From NCBI RefSeq assembly GCF_001458735.1, contig NZ_CZQA01000001.1, positions 1,426,001-1,490,000 of the forward strand: 64,000 nucleotides of DNA, read 5' to 3'. A program made the position numbers and the translations under genes. This DNA comes from Candidatus Nitrospira nitrosa. GTDB lineage: Bacteria > Nitrospirota > Nitrospiria > Nitrospirales > Nitrospiraceae. Within the stretch, counting starts at the first letter, position 1. Each line of letters begins with the position of its first letter. Shown in pieces: positions 17,380 through 27,157 of this stretch. The notes below the pieces were generated by a model. That model was given only the letters and a program-made list of their open reading frames with translations, searched no databases and had not been told where the DNA came from.

Positions 17380-18465
17380 ATGCCACTCCAGGTCCATCCG
17401 GATATTCGATCGCTCAGTCCATACGTACCCGGGAAGCCGATTGATGAGCTTCAACGGGAGCTCGGGCTGAGTCGCGTGATCAAGCTTGCCTCCAACGAGA
17501 ATCCGCTAGGACCTTCCCCGAAAGCCGTGGCGGCTCTCAACGGCGTGCAGGATACGCTGCATCGCTATCCAGACGGGGGGGCGTACCAACTGCGCCGGGC
17601 GCTTGCCGATCGATGGAAAGTAACTCAAGAGCATGTCATCCTCGGGAACGGGTCAGATGAGATCATCGGTCTGCTTGCCAGAACGTTTTTGGCGCCTGGC
17701 GATGAAGCCGTGATGGCGGACCACACATTCGTGATCTACAAGATGGAGGTCACAGCCGTCCACGGGAGGCCGCTGATCGTCCCTCTGGTCAACTGGACGC
17801 ACGACCTTGAGTCAATGGTCCAAGCTATTACGCCGCGAACGCGACTGCTGTTTCTCTGTAATCCCAACAATCCTACCGGTACGATGGTGCCGTCGGATGC
17901 AGTCGAGCAATTGATGGCACGAGTGCCGGACGATGTGATTGTGGTATTCGACGAAGCCTATTATGAGTATGTCCGGCATCCGCAGTTTCCAGATGCGCTG
18001 GCCTATGTGAAACAGGGGCGAAACGCGATTGTCCTGAGAACCTTCTCGAAGATTTATGGGCTGGCCGGACTGCGAATCGGGTATGGGATCAGCACGCCGG
18101 AAATCATCGATTACTTGAATCGGGTTCGGCCGCCATTCAATGCCAATAGTCTCGCTCAGAAAGCCGCGCTGGCTGCCTTGAGTGATGACGAGCATGTGGC
18201 GAAGAGTCGGGCGATCAATGCCGCCGGGATCGAACAGGTAGGGCAGGGGCTGCGGGCACTCGGACTCCTACCGATTCCGACGGAAACCAATTTTCTCTAC
18301 TTTGACGCCAAACAGGATGGACGCGGGGTGTTTGACGCGCTCCTGCGAGAAGGCATTATCGTGCGGCATATCGAAGGTACCATGCTGCGTGTCACCATCG
18401 GCCAACCCGACGAAAATACCGCCTTCCTTCAGGCGCTCGGCAAGGTCTTGGGTGGCGGTAGATAG
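17380..18465 (+). CDS. hisC: Histidinol-phosphate/aromatic aminotransferase
   Basis: A 361-aa fold-type I PLP aminotransferase. Typical HisC features are IKLASNENPLGPSP near the start, NPNNPTGT, and the PLP-lysine motif FSKIYGLAGLRIGYG. It starts 2 bp after pheA and precedes aroF and tyrA. HisC-type enzymes often also transaminate phenylpyruvate and hydroxyphenylpyruvate, so here it may finish phenylalanine and tyrosine synthesis as well as, or instead of, histidine. That choice is inferred from context. Confidence 0.92.
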   Translation: MPLQVHPDIRSLSPYVPGKPIDELQRELGLSRVIKLASNENPLGPSPKAVAALNGVQDTLHRYPDGGAYQLRRALADRWKVTQEHVILGNGSDEIIGLLARTFLAPGDEAVMADHTFVIYKMEVTAVHGRPLIVPLVNWTHDLESMVQAITPRTRLLFLCNPNNPTGTMVPSDAVEQLMARVPDDVIVVFDEAYYEYVRHPQFPDALAYVKQGRNAIVLRTFSKIYGLAGLRIGYGISTPEIIDYLNRVRPPFNANSLAQKAALAALSDDEHVAKSRAINAAGIEQVGQGLRALGLLPIPTETNFLYFDAKQDGRGVFDALLREGIIVRHIEGTMLRVTIGQPDENTAFLQALGKVLGGGR

Positions 18466-18487
18466 ATAGGAGTCCTAAGAGGGAACT

Positions 18488-19501
18488 ATGATCATCGTAT
18501 TGAAACCGGAGGCATCGGAGAGCGAGGTCGACCATATTATCGATCGACTGCGTGATCTTGGCCTCAAATCACAAATTTCAACGGGCCAGGAGCGCACCAT
18601 CATCGGGGTCATCGGTGACGATCGTATTCTGCACAATCAGCCGTTGACGGCCCTTCCAGGCGTCGAAAGCGTCCTGCCAATTTTGGCCCCTTGGAAGCTT
18701 GTCAGTCGCGAGTTTAAGAAAGAGCCGACGATCATTGATGTCGGGGGTGTCAAGATCGGCGCCAAAAAACTCGCGATTATGGCCGGTCCTTGTGCAGTGG
18801 AGCGACTCGAACTGACGGTCGGGATTGCCCATGAAGTCAAAGCGTCAGGTGCCACTATTTTGCGTGGCGGGGCCTATAAACCACGGACGTCGCCCTATTC
18901 GTTTCAAGGGCTGGGGCGGGAAGGCCTGGACTACCTCGTCGAGGCGAGAAAGCAAACGGGTTTACCGGTGGTCAGTGAAATCCTGGATACGCGCGATATC
19001 GAACTGTTTTTAGAAAAGGCGGATATCATCCAGATCGGCGCTCGGAACATGCAGAATTTTGAACTACTGAAGGAAGTCGGCGCCTATGACAAGCCTGTGC
19101 TCCTGAAGCGGGGGTTATCGGCCACGATCAAAGAATTTCTCCTGTCGGCTGAATACATCATGTCGCGCGGAAATCAGAACGTGATGTTGTGCGAGCGCGG
19201 TATTCGCACGTTCGAAACGCAGTACCGGAATACCTTGGATCTGGCGGCCATTCCCACATTGAAAGAACTGTCTCATCTCCCAGTCATCGTGGATCCCAGC
19301 CATGCCACGGGGAAATGGGATCTCGTGGCGCCGATGTCCAAAGCGGCGGTTGCAGCCGGGGCGGATGGGCTGCTCATCGAGGTTCATTCAAACCCGGAAT
19401 GCGCCCTTTGTGACGGGGAAGAATCAATCAAACCGTCAAAATTTAAGACGTTGATGGGGGATCTGAAGAATATCGCGAAGGCCGTGGGAAGAGAGTTGTA
19501 A
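18488..19501 (+). CDS. aroF: 3-deoxy-7-phosphoheptulonate synthase, type I-beta
   Basis: A 337-aa DAHP synthase, first step of the shikimate pathway (PEP plus erythrose 4-phosphate). An N-terminal ferredoxin-like regulatory domain (~1-70) precedes the barrel. Barrel motifs include [24 protein letters not shown] and [10 protein letters not shown]. The N-terminal domain in this subclass mediates feedback inhibition by tyrosine or phenylalanine. It is 22 bp after hisC and 7 bp before tyrA. Confidence 0.95.
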   Translation: MIIVLKPEASESEVDHIIDRLRDLGLKSQISTGQERTIIGVIGDDRILHNQPLTALPGVESVLPILAPWKLVSREFKKEPTIIDVGGVKIGAKKLAIMAGPCAVERLELTVGIAHEVKASGATILRGGAYKPRTSPYSFQGLGREGLDYLVEARKQTGLPVVSEILDTRDIELFLEKADIIQIGARNMQNFELLKEVGAYDKPVLLKRGLSATIKEFLLSAEYIMSRGNQNVMLCERGIRTFETQYRNTLDLAAIPTLKELSHLPVIVDPSHATGKWDLVAPMSKAAVAAGADGLLIEVHSNPECALCDGEESIKPSKFKTLMGDLKNIAKAVGREL

Positions 19502-19508
19502 CGTTTCG

Positions 19509-20402
19509 ATGCCGGTTCACTTTAAACACGTCGCCATTATTGGGGTCGGGCTGATTGGTGGATCGCTCGGCATGATCCTCCGCCGCAGGGCCTTAGCCGA
19601 TCACGTGGTCGGCATTGGCCGTCGAGTGGAAAATCTCAAGACAGCTGTCGCCTTGGGAGCGATCGATCGATATGTGGCCGACCCTGAAGAGGGTGTGCGG
19701 GGGGCGGATTTGGTCGTGCTAGCCACGCCTGTTGATACCTATGAGCGTCATCTAAAGGAATGGGCACATTGCCTTGCCCCTGGATCGATCGTCAGTGATG
19801 TGGGGAGTGTGAAGGGGACGTTAGTTGAACGATCCGAGGCCGCCATGCCTGCCGGAGTGCATTTTGTCGGGGCGCATCCCATCGCAGGAAAAGAAAAGAC
19901 AGGAGTCGCTGCTGGCTCCGATCAGCTGTTCAAAGGGGCGCGCTGTATTTTGACTCCTACGCAACGGACAAATGCTATTGCTTTGGAACGGGTCCGACAG
20001 TTGTGGGAAGAAACCGGCTCGATCATGTTGACGATGGACCCCCACCTCCACGATCAAATCCTGGGTGCCGTCAGTCACTTACCCCATGTGGCAGCTTTTG
20101 CGCTCATGAATGCCTTGTCTGAGCTTCGTGATCAAGAGTTGTCGTCGCTGGATCTTGCCGCCCACTCTGGAGGGGGGCTGCGGGATACCACGAGGATAGC
20201 CGCGAGTTCTCCAGAAATGTGGCGAGATATTTTTCTGTGGAACCGAGGGAACGTGGTGGCCTATATCGACCGGTACACAAGAGCCTTGGAAGAATTGAAG
20301 CAGCTGATTAAGGCCGGTGATGCAACCGGTATCGAAAAAGCACTCGAACGGGCAAAAGGCGAACGCGAGAAACTTGCGAGTTCGGCTGTGCGTCACTCAT
20401 GA
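19509..20402 (+). CDS. tyrA: Prephenate (arogenate) dehydrogenase
   Basis: A 297-aa NAD(P)-dependent enzyme for tyrosine synthesis. The Rossmann motif is IIGVGLIGGSLG. Further family blocks are DVGSVKGTLVE, FVGAHPIAGKEKTGVA and SHLPHVAAFAL. The catalytic domain fills the whole protein, with no C-terminal ACT domain, so feedback control must lie elsewhere. Its stop overlaps the aroA start by 4 bp (ATGA). Confidence 0.95.
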   Translation: MPVHFKHVAIIGVGLIGGSLGMILRRRALADHVVGIGRRVENLKTAVALGAIDRYVADPEEGVRGADLVVLATPVDTYERHLKEWAHCLAPGSIVSDVGSVKGTLVERSEAAMPAGVHFVGAHPIAGKEKTGVAAGSDQLFKGARCILTPTQRTNAIALERVRQLWEETGSIMLTMDPHLHDQILGAVSHLPHVAAFALMNALSELRDQELSSLDLAAHSGGGLRDTTRIAASSPEMWRDIFLWNRGNVVAYIDRYTRALEELKQLIKAGDATGIEKALERAKGEREKLASSAVRHS

Positions 20403-21721
20403 CATCATTAACCATTCATCCTGGCCGTCCACTCAAGGGAACCACAAGCGTTCCCGGCGACAAGTCTCTCACCCATCGGGCGATCATTCTGACGGCATTA
20501 GCGGAAGGGACGAGCACGATTGCCGGATACTGCCGAGGTGAAGATTGTCTGAACACAATGAGGGCGTTTCAGACACTTGGGATTCCAATTACAGAGACAC
20601 CGACCGAATTGACTGTCTGCGGGAAGGGGTTTTGGGGGTTGACTGAGCCGAGTGGACCGATCGATTGCGGAAATTCCGGGACCGGGATTCGGCTGCTGGC
20701 TGGCCTTTTGGCTGGTCAAGATTTCTTCTCCGTCCTCACCGGCGATGAATCGATCCGGCGCCGTCCCATGGGGAGGGTCGTCAAACCGCTACGCGAGATG
20801 GGCGCGGTCATCGCCGGCCGCAAAGGAGGAGAATTAGCTCCCTTAGCGATTACGGGCTCAGGCCTTCATGGAATCGACTATCGCTCTTCCGTGGCGAGTG
20901 CACAGATCAAGTCGTCGCTTCTTCTCGCCGGTCTTTTTGCTCAAGGGCGGACTCGCTATAGAGAGCCACGGTTGTCACGAGACCATACGGAGCGGATGTT
21001 TCAGTTTTTTGGCATTCCGCTTAGACGGGAAGAGGGAGCGCTGGTTTTAGATGGAAGGCCGTCCGTTGGATGGCGAGGGGTGGACGTGACGGTTCCCGGT
21101 GATTTCTCAGCTGCGGCCTTCTTTTTAGTTGGCGCGACGATTGTGCCGGGATCCGATGTCACCATTCGGAATGTCGGGATGAACGAAACCAGGACAGGCC
21201 TCATTGAGGTCATGCGAAAGATGGGGGCGGATATTCAGGTATTGGGTTTACGCGAAGCGGCTGGAGAGCCGGTCGGGGATCTGCGTGTGCAGTCTGCCGC
21301 TTTGAAGGGAGTGACGATCAGCCCGGACCTCATTCCCAAAACGATCGATGAATTTCCGATCCTGTGTGTGGCGGCTGCGGTTGCGGAAGGAGATACCGTC
21401 ATTTCCGGTGCGGAAGAATTGCGAGTCAAGGAGAGTGATCGGATTGCGACAATGAGTCGAGAGTTGACGGCCATGGGAGCTCTGATCGAAGAGCGACCTG
21501 ATGGCATGGTGATTCGCGGGGTAGGTCGCAGGGGGGAAAACGGGCAATTGCAAGCTTCCAGCAATGCTCAGAGCCATGGAGACCACCGGGTGGCGATGTC
21601 GTTAGCCATTGGTGGGTTGACGGCGGAGCAAGAGATGACGATTGCGGATACTGATTGCGTTGATACGTCATTCCCAAATTTTTCAACCATGCTGGCGGAG
21701 CTGTTGGCTCAGTCATCGTGA
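20399..21721 (+). CDS. aroA: 5-enolpyruvylshikimate-3-phosphate synthase
   Basis: A 440-aa enzyme joining PEP to shikimate 3-phosphate. Diagnostic blocks: GDKSLTHRAIILTALAEGTS, GNSGTGIRLLAGLLAG, RPMGRVVKPL, LRVKESDRIATM and the SHGDHRVAMSLAIGG segment. The variant of the glyphosate-region motif LAGLLAGQDF resembles class II enzymes, but this is not decisive by eye. The start overlaps tyrA. Confidence 0.95.
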   Translation: MTSLTIHPGRPLKGTTSVPGDKSLTHRAIILTALAEGTSTIAGYCRGEDCLNTMRAFQTLGIPITETPTELTVCGKGFWGLTEPSGPIDCGNSGTGIRLLAGLLAGQDFFSVLTGDESIRRRPMGRVVKPLREMGAVIAGRKGGELAPLAITGSGLHGIDYRSSVASAQIKSSLLLAGLFAQGRTRYREPRLSRDHTERMFQFFGIPLRREEGALVLDGRPSVGWRGVDVTVPGDFSAAAFFLVGATIVPGSDVTIRNVGMNETRTGLIEVMRKMGADIQVLGLREAAGEPVGDLRVQSAALKGVTISPDLIPKTIDEFPILCVAAAVAEGDTVISGAEELRVKESDRIATMSRELTAMGALIEERPDGMVIRGVGRRGENGQLQASSNAQSHGDHRVAMSLAIGGLTAEQEMTIADTDCVDTSFPNFSTMLAELLAQSS

Positions 21722-21744
21722 CGGTTTGATGGGACGAGGGATGA

Positions 21745-22404
21745 GTGATTATTGCGATTGATGGGCCGGCCGGGGTGGGGAAGAGCACCGTGGCCAAATT
21801 ACTGGCGAGTCGGCTCGGGTATCTCTATCTCGATACCGGGGCACTCTATCGGGCTATCGCATGGAAGACTTTGCAGTCGAGGGTTCGTCCTACAGACCAT
21901 ACTCATGTGGCTGCCCTCTTGCCGACCACGTCGATCCATATGCAGTTTCGTCAGGGTGCGATGCAGGTGCAGGTCGATGGCTTCGACGTGACGGGACAAC
22001 TACGTACACCTGAAGTGACTGCCGCGGCTTCTCTTGTGTCCGCTATTCCAGCCGTTCGTGAATGGCTGCTGCCGCTCCAACGTCAGATCGGCCAAGGAGG
22101 GTCCGTGGTAGCAGAAGGTCGCGATATCGGTACCAAGGTCTTTCCCACGGCCTCGTTCAAATTTTTCCTGGAAGCTGATCCCGATGTTCGAGTGGCACGA
22201 CGGCACCGTGAGTTAGTCGCTGCAGGCCGGGGGGAGTCGATTGAAACCACGTCCCATGATCTATCGGCTCGAGATCAGCGAGATCGGACCCGTTCCGTCG
22301 ATCCATTGGTCCCCGCAATGGATGCACGATTTATCGACACCTCTACTCTCAGTCCCGATCAGGTCGTGGAACAGATGATCGCGGCTGTGTCGACTGAGTT
22401 GTGA
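21745..22404 (+). CDS. cmk: Cytidylate kinase
   Basis: A 219-aa (d)CMP kinase. The P-loop is IAIDGPAGVGKSTVAKLLA, followed by YLDTGALYRAIAWK, VVAEGRDIGTKVFP and RDQRDRTRSVDPLVPA. The start is GTG at 21745 with GACGAGGG upstream. It is placed between aroA and rpsA, a widely conserved neighbourhood, with plsC inserted. Its stop overlaps plsC by 4 bp. Confidence 0.95.
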   Translation: MIIAIDGPAGVGKSTVAKLLASRLGYLYLDTGALYRAIAWKTLQSRVRPTDHTHVAALLPTTSIHMQFRQGAMQVQVDGFDVTGQLRTPEVTAAASLVSAIPAVREWLLPLQRQIGQGGSVVAEGRDIGTKVFPTASFKFFLEADPDVRVARRHRELVAAGRGESIETTSHDLSARDQRDRTRSVDPLVPAMDARFIDTSTLSPDQVVEQMIAAVSTEL

Positions 22405-23093
22405 GCGGGATTGTCTACGGGTTGTTGTGGGTCCTGGCGCGCAGCGTCGCCTGGCTCTGTTTTCGGTACCGGGTTGAAGGCCAGGTTCCTCCCACCGGGG
22501 GAATGTTGGTCGCCGCCAACCATGCGAGCTATCTCGATATTCCGCTCCTTGGATGCGGGATGAATCGAAGGGCCTGGTACCTGGGGCGTCACGACTTGTT
22601 TCCCATCCCGGTGTTGAGCGGTTTGTTGCAATCGCTGGGGTGGATTCCGGTGAAGCTGGGCCGTCTGGATCGGGAGGCCTTCGGGAAGGCCATTAACCTG
22701 ATTCGGGCCGGTCACGTGGTGGTTATTTTCCCTGAGGGAGGACGCACTCAGGATGGTCACCTCCGACAGCCCAAGGCTGGTATCGGTGTGATCGTGTCGC
22801 AGACGGGATGTCCGGTAGTTCCGGCGTATTTGAGAGGGACCTTCGACGTTCTGCCTCCGGGGGCCTCGTGGCCTCGCTGGCGTCCCGTGACTGTTCGGCT
22901 TGGAGCCCCTATCACATTTGATACGGGAAAGCAGAAAGAAAGAGCGGAAACAAAGCAGTTTTATCAACTGGTCAGCCGTACGGTGATCGAACATATCGCA
23001 GCCTTGGGGGAGGTTCCCATTCCAACAAGGAAGGACGATGTGGCCAGCGAGACACCGAGTAGGTCGACCGCCGACGCTCACAACGCTGAGTGA
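22401..23093 (+). CDS. plsC: 1-acyl-sn-glycerol-3-phosphate acyltransferase
   Basis: A 230-aa membrane-associated acyltransferase for phosphatidic acid synthesis. The catalytic H-X4-D motif is NHASYLD; the glycerol-phosphate motif is FPEGGRT; an N-terminal hydrophobic segment precedes them. The start is GTG within the cmk stop (GTGA overlap). The length is normal. Confidence 0.92.
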   Translation: MSGIVYGLLWVLARSVAWLCFRYRVEGQVPPTGGMLVAANHASYLDIPLLGCGMNRRAWYLGRHDLFPIPVLSGLLQSLGWIPVKLGRLDREAFGKAINLIRAGHVVVIFPEGGRTQDGHLRQPKAGIGVIVSQTGCPVVPAYLRGTFDVLPPGASWPRWRPVTVRLGAPITFDTGKQKERAETKQFYQLVSRTVIEHIAALGEVPIPTRKDDVASETPSRSTADAHNAE

Positions 23094-23148
23094 GCCAGGC
23101 GACTTCACCATCAGCACCCGACGAGAGTCGGAAGAGTAGGATGTTCAT

Positions 23149-24864
23149 ATGGGTACGGTATCCAACAGTAGCGACGCGCAGTTAGACCGCAATGCCTTGG
23201 CGGCATTGTATGAAGAAACCTTTCGCAACTTGGAAGAAGGCACCATTACCGAAGGGCGTGTGGTGGCTCTGACCAAGGACAAGGTCATCGTTGATATCGG
23301 GTACAAGTCGGAAGGCATGATCCCAAACGATCAATTCTCGTCGGACGACTTGGCAAACCTCAAGATCGGGGATCGGCTCCAAGTTTATATCGAGGAATGT
23401 GAAGACGCAGACGGTAATCTCGTGCTTTCCAAAGAAAAAGCCGACAAGATGAAGATTTGGGAAGAGCTCGAGAAGATGTACAAGGACGAAAAAAGTATCG
23501 AAGGCAAGATCGTGTCTCGCATCAAAGGCGGGATGATGGTGGACATCGGCGTCAAAGCGTTTCTGCCAGGCTCGCAGATCGATCTTCATCCCGTGCGCGA
23601 TTTAGATGGACTGGTCGGAAAGACGTTCCCGCTCAAGATCATCAAGATCAATCACCGACGAGGGAACGTGGTGGTGTCGCGCCGTGTGTTGCTGGAAGAA
23701 ACGCGTGATAAGAAGCGGCAGACGACGTTGGCAAATCTCAAGGAAGGTCAGTTGATCCAAGGAACCGTGAAGAACATCACTGATTACGGATCATTTATTG
23801 ATCTCGGTGGGATCGACGGCTTGCTCCACATTACGGATATGTCGTGGGGGCGAGTTGGACATCCGTCGGAACTGTTTACTGTCGGCGACAAAGTGGAAGT
23901 GACGGTATTGAAGTACGATCGCGAGACCGGCCGTATTTCTCTGGGCCTTAAGCAAAAGAGCGCTGATCCCTGGACGAATGTTGCCGGTAAGTATCCCATC
24001 GGGACCAGAGTGCGTGGTCGGGTCGTGAGTTTGACTGATTACGGTGCATTTGTAGAGCTCGAACCAGGTGTGGAGGGGTTGGTGCACGTCTCCGAGATGT
24101 CGTGGACACATGAAGTCCGGCATCCGTCTCGCGTCGTGGCGGTTGGAGACCAAGTCGAAGCCGCCGTGCTCAATGTCGATCCGGCGAGCCGGAAGATCTC
24201 CTTGGGCATGAAACAGACTGCTCCGAATCCTTGGGATATGATCGAAGGAAAGTATCCGATCGGAACCCGCATCGAAGGGAAAGTGAAGAGTCTCACGGAT
24301 TTTGGAGTCTTTGTCGGACTGGAGGAAGGTATTGATGGGTTGATCCATATTTCCGATATGTCCTGGACGAAGCACATCAAACATCCTTCCGAACTCTTCA
24401 AGAAAGCGCAGAAGGTCGAGGCGATTGTCCTACGCATCGACAAGGAGAAGGAACGGCTCTCACTTGGCTATAAGCAGCTGACGCGTGATCCGTGGGACGA
24501 GGTGATCCCATCGAGGTATCATGTCGGCGACTCCGTGACGGGCAAGGTGTCGAAAGTCGCCGATTTCGGGGTTTTCGTTGAGCTTGACGGTGGTGTGGAA
24601 GGACTGATCCACGTCAGCGAATCAGGTCTGGATTCTTCCCAGAAGCTGGAAGAAAAGTTTAAGTTGCAGGAAGACCTGACGGCGAAGATAATCAAGGTCG
24701 ATCGGGAAGAACGCAAGATCGCACTCAGCCTTCGCGATCATCAAATGGATTGGGAGCGCAAGCAGGTGGACGACTATCACTCGTCGCAGGGCGCTATTGA
24801 TCAAACCCTCGGTCGAGCTGTCAAGCAGAGCCGGAAGCGCGCGCAGGCCGACGATCAAGAATAA
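23149..24864 (+). CDS. rpsA: 30S ribosomal protein S1
   Basis: A 571-aa ribosomal protein that binds mRNA during initiation. Six consecutive S1 (OB-fold) domains are visible, each with the pattern G-x-V-x2-(I/L)-x-D-(F/Y)-G-x-F-V. Examples are GTVKNITDYGSFIDLGGIDG, GRVVSLTDYGAFVELEPG and GKVKSLTDFGVFVGLEEG. The C-terminus is basic (KQSRKRAQADDQE). It follows the cmk-plsC pair by 55 bp and precedes sppA by 30 bp. Confidence 0.96.
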   Translation: MGTVSNSSDAQLDRNALAALYEETFRNLEEGTITEGRVVALTKDKVIVDIGYKSEGMIPNDQFSSDDLANLKIGDRLQVYIEECEDADGNLVLSKEKADKMKIWEELEKMYKDEKSIEGKIVSRIKGGMMVDIGVKAFLPGSQIDLHPVRDLDGLVGKTFPLKIIKINHRRGNVVVSRRVLLEETRDKKRQTTLANLKEGQLIQGTVKNITDYGSFIDLGGIDGLLHITDMSWGRVGHPSELFTVGDKVEVTVLKYDRETGRISLGLKQKSADPWTNVAGKYPIGTRVRGRVVSLTDYGAFVELEPGVEGLVHVSEMSWTHEVRHPSRVVAVGDQVEAAVLNVDPASRKISLGMKQTAPNPWDMIEGKYPIGTRIEGKVKSLTDFGVFVGLEEGIDGLIHISDMSWTKHIKHPSELFKKAQKVEAIVLRIDKEKERLSLGYKQLTRDPWDEVIPSRYHVGDSVTGKVSKVADFGVFVELDGGVEGLIHVSESGLDSSQKLEEKFKLQEDLTAKIIKVDREERKIALSLRDHQMDWERKQVDDYHSSQGAIDQTLGRAVKQSRKRAQADDQE

Positions 24865-24894
24865 GGAATTCCTGACTCGGAGTGGTCCGTACTT

Positions 24895-25797
24895 ATGGCG
24901 GATGATGTGACACAGGACGTGCGCCCACCCAAACGCCATCTGTTTCGCAAAGTCATTTGGCTCTTTGTGGCAGGGGTGGGTGCAATGGTGCTGATGAATC
25001 TCCTCTATCCTGACCTTGACTTGTCAAGTGAGGATCGGATTGCCTTGATCCGTGTTGAAGGTGTCATCATGGATTCCCAAACGACCGTCGCGGAACTGAA
25101 ACGTTTCAGTGAAAGTCCCTCCATCAAAGCGATCGTCCTTCGGATTGATACGCCAGGGGGTGGTGTGGTGCCATCACAGGAAATCTATGATGCAGTCAAG
25201 CGAGTACGGAACAAGTCCAACAAGGCAGTGATTGCGTCAATGGGGAGTGTGGCGGCGTCAGGGGGGTATTATATTGCCGCGGCGACGGATCGGATCGTCG
25301 CGAATCCTGGGACCTTGACCGGAAGCATCGGTGTCATTATGGAAACCGCCAATGTGGAAGGGTTGCTTCAGAAAATCGGTGTGGAAGGGGTCGTCATCAA
25401 GAGTGGGAAGTTTAAGGATGTAGGGTCTCCACTTCGCAAGATGAGCTCCGAGGAGAGGGGCTTGCTCCAAGGGGTGATGGATGACGTCCATCGGCAATTT
25501 ATCGAAGCGGTGGCAGAAGGTCGATCGCTGGAATTGCGAACAGCTCAAGCTCTGGCGGACGGCCGAATCTTCACCGGTCGCCAGGCCAAAGAAGTGAAGT
25601 TGGTGGATGAACTCGGAGACCTGGACGATGCCATTCAATTGGCCGCAGATGTGGTAGGGATCCAGGGGGAGCCCAAGATCGTCGAACCACGCCGCCGTTT
25701 TTCTCTCCGTGAAATGCTGGACTCAAAGCTGAGCATGATGTTCCCCAAATTGGATATGCAGCCAGGTGTCAGCTTGAAATACTTGATGGCATTTTAG
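24895..25797 (+). CDS. sppA: Signal peptide peptidase SppA (S49 protease)
   Basis: A 300-aa inner-membrane serine protease that degrades cleaved signal peptides. One N-terminal membrane segment (~20-38) precedes the S49 domain. The serine motif is MGSVAASGGYYIA near residue 115, and the catalytic lysine is in KSGKFKDVGSPLR. It is the short single-domain bacterial form, not the ~600-aa E. coli form. Confidence 0.93.
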   Translation: MADDVTQDVRPPKRHLFRKVIWLFVAGVGAMVLMNLLYPDLDLSSEDRIALIRVEGVIMDSQTTVAELKRFSESPSIKAIVLRIDTPGGGVVPSQEIYDAVKRVRNKSNKAVIASMGSVAASGGYYIAAATDRIVANPGTLTGSIGVIMETANVEGLLQKIGVEGVVIKSGKFKDVGSPLRKMSSEERGLLQGVMDDVHRQFIEAVAEGRSLELRTAQALADGRIFTGRQAKEVKLVDELGDLDDAIQLAADVVGIQGEPKIVEPRRRFSLREMLDSKLSMMFPKLDMQPGVSLKYLMAF

Positions 25798-25842
25798 CTG
25801 TGTCATTAAACATGCGGTGATCATCGAGCGGAGGGAGAAGAG

Positions 25843-26121
25843 ATGACGAAAGCGCAAATTATCGAGAAAGTCTCCGAGCAAGTGACCACATTGACCAAGC
25901 GGCAGGCAGAAGTCGTGGTCAATACAATATTTGATTGCGTACGAGACTCCCTGAAAAATGGGGATAAGACGGAAATCCGAGGATTCGGCAGCTTTCGCTT
26001 GCGCGCTCGTCGTATGAAAGAAGGACGGAATCCCAAGACCGGGGAGACCGTCGCTGTTCCGGCCAAGCGGGTCCCGTTTTTCAAAGCCGGCAAAGAGATC
26101 AAAGAGTTACTTAATCAGTAG
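25843..26121 (+). CDS. HU/IHF-family DNA-bending protein
   Basis: A 92-aa histone-like protein. It opens with MTKAQIIEKVSEQV, and its DNA-binding arm region contains EIRGFGSFRLRARR and GRNPKTGE. GFGSF followed by RNPKTGE is shared by HU and IHF. The position downstream of rpsA and cmk is where IHF-beta (himD) lies in many genomes, so an IHF-like role is plausible. A good ribosome-binding site (GGAGGGAGAAGAG) precedes the ATG. Confidence 0.92.
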   Translation: MTKAQIIEKVSEQVTTLTKRQAEVVVNTIFDCVRDSLKNGDKTEIRGFGSFRLRARRMKEGRNPKTGETVAVPAKRVPFFKAGKEIKELLNQ

Positions 26122-26153
26122 ATAGTGCGGTTCTCTCACGAGGATGTAGATCG

Positions 26154-27149
26154 ATGTCTGACCCATCCCAGTTTGCAGCGACGGATATCCGGTGGACTGC
26201 TGGCGCACTAAAGCGCATGGAACGTGCGCCGCTTTTCCTTCGTGGCATGGTCCGTCGGTTAGCCGAAAAAAAAGCCCTGGAATTGGGGTATGAAGAGATT
26301 ACAGAAGAGGTTCTCGAACGATTTAAGGGGCAGATGATGGGAGGAATGGGCGGTGAAGCCGGCATGACGGCGGCCGCTGAAGCGATGGAGCAAGGACGGC
26401 TCCCATGGACGGCTGCGGCAAAAGATCGGCTGGCCAACGTGCCGGGGTTCATGCAAGCCATGATCAAACAGATTGCGGAAGAGATCGCTAAGGAACGAGG
26501 CCATCTCGAGGTAAACGTCGAGTTGTTTGAAAAGGTTGAGGCACTCGGTGATATCCGCGAAGACGAGAAACCTTCGATGGAGTGGACGGAGGACGCCTTG
26601 GCGTTGCTTCAAGATAAACTTAAAGAGTCCCCACCCATCGCTGTAGACTTCGTAGCGGATATGCTGAAGCGGGATACCGAAGACTTGGCCAGGGAGAAAC
26701 ATCTGACGCGTATTGATGGATCAGCGCTACGGGAAATCTGGGATACCCCTGAGGCCAAAATCAGCTGGACGGACGACGCCTGGAAACGGCTTCAGACATC
26801 TCCTGACTTTGTCCGAAGTGGAATCAGAAAAGCCGCGGAGCGGAGGGCTCGTAAGCTCGGATTGAAAGAGATCGATTCTGATCATTTGACGACATTTCGA
26901 AATCAGGCCATGATGAAAGCGGTCAAACGCATTCGGTCATTCGGCTATCAAGAATTGACATTCGACGCCTTTGAGACGGCGCTCAAGAAGACCAAGCGTT
27001 TGCAGAGCAATGATCAGGCAGAGAAGCGTTTGCGGGAGATCCGCGGCCATTTTGCCGACCCAACAACCAAGAAGCCTGAAGGTGGGACGCTGGGAGCTGA
27101 GCTTATGGATCGTTTTCGGAAATATCTCAAGGGGGAAGGCACGCTCTAG
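26154..27149 (+). CDS. Protein with four PCP_red-type domains
   Basis: A 331-aa protein made almost entirely of four diverged PCP_red-like units. They begin at IRWTAGALKRMERAP (~9), LPWTAAAKDRLANVP (~82), MEWTEDALALLQDK (~142) and ISWTDDAWKRLQTSP (~202). Each has the (hydrophobic)-x-W-T-x2-A signature and a downstream A-x4-A-x4-G helix. No signal peptide or metal-binding cysteines are present, so it is probably cytoplasmic. It follows the HU/IHF gene by 32 bp. Function is unknown; the domain is named from protochlorophyllide reductase, which is irrelevant here unless the organism makes related tetrapyrroles. Confidence 0.78.
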   Translation: MSDPSQFAATDIRWTAGALKRMERAPLFLRGMVRRLAEKKALELGYEEITEEVLERFKGQMMGGMGGEAGMTAAAEAMEQGRLPWTAAAKDRLANVPGFMQAMIKQIAEEIAKERGHLEVNVELFEKVEALGDIREDEKPSMEWTEDALALLQDKLKESPPIAVDFVADMLKRDTEDLAREKHLTRIDGSALREIWDTPEAKISWTDDAWKRLQTSPDFVRSGIRKAAERRARKLGLKEIDSDHLTTFRNQAMMKAVKRIRSFGYQELTFDAFETALKKTKRLQSNDQAEKRLREIRGHFADPTTKKPEGGTLGAELMDRFRKYLKGEGTL

Positions 27150-27157
27150 TATCAGGG

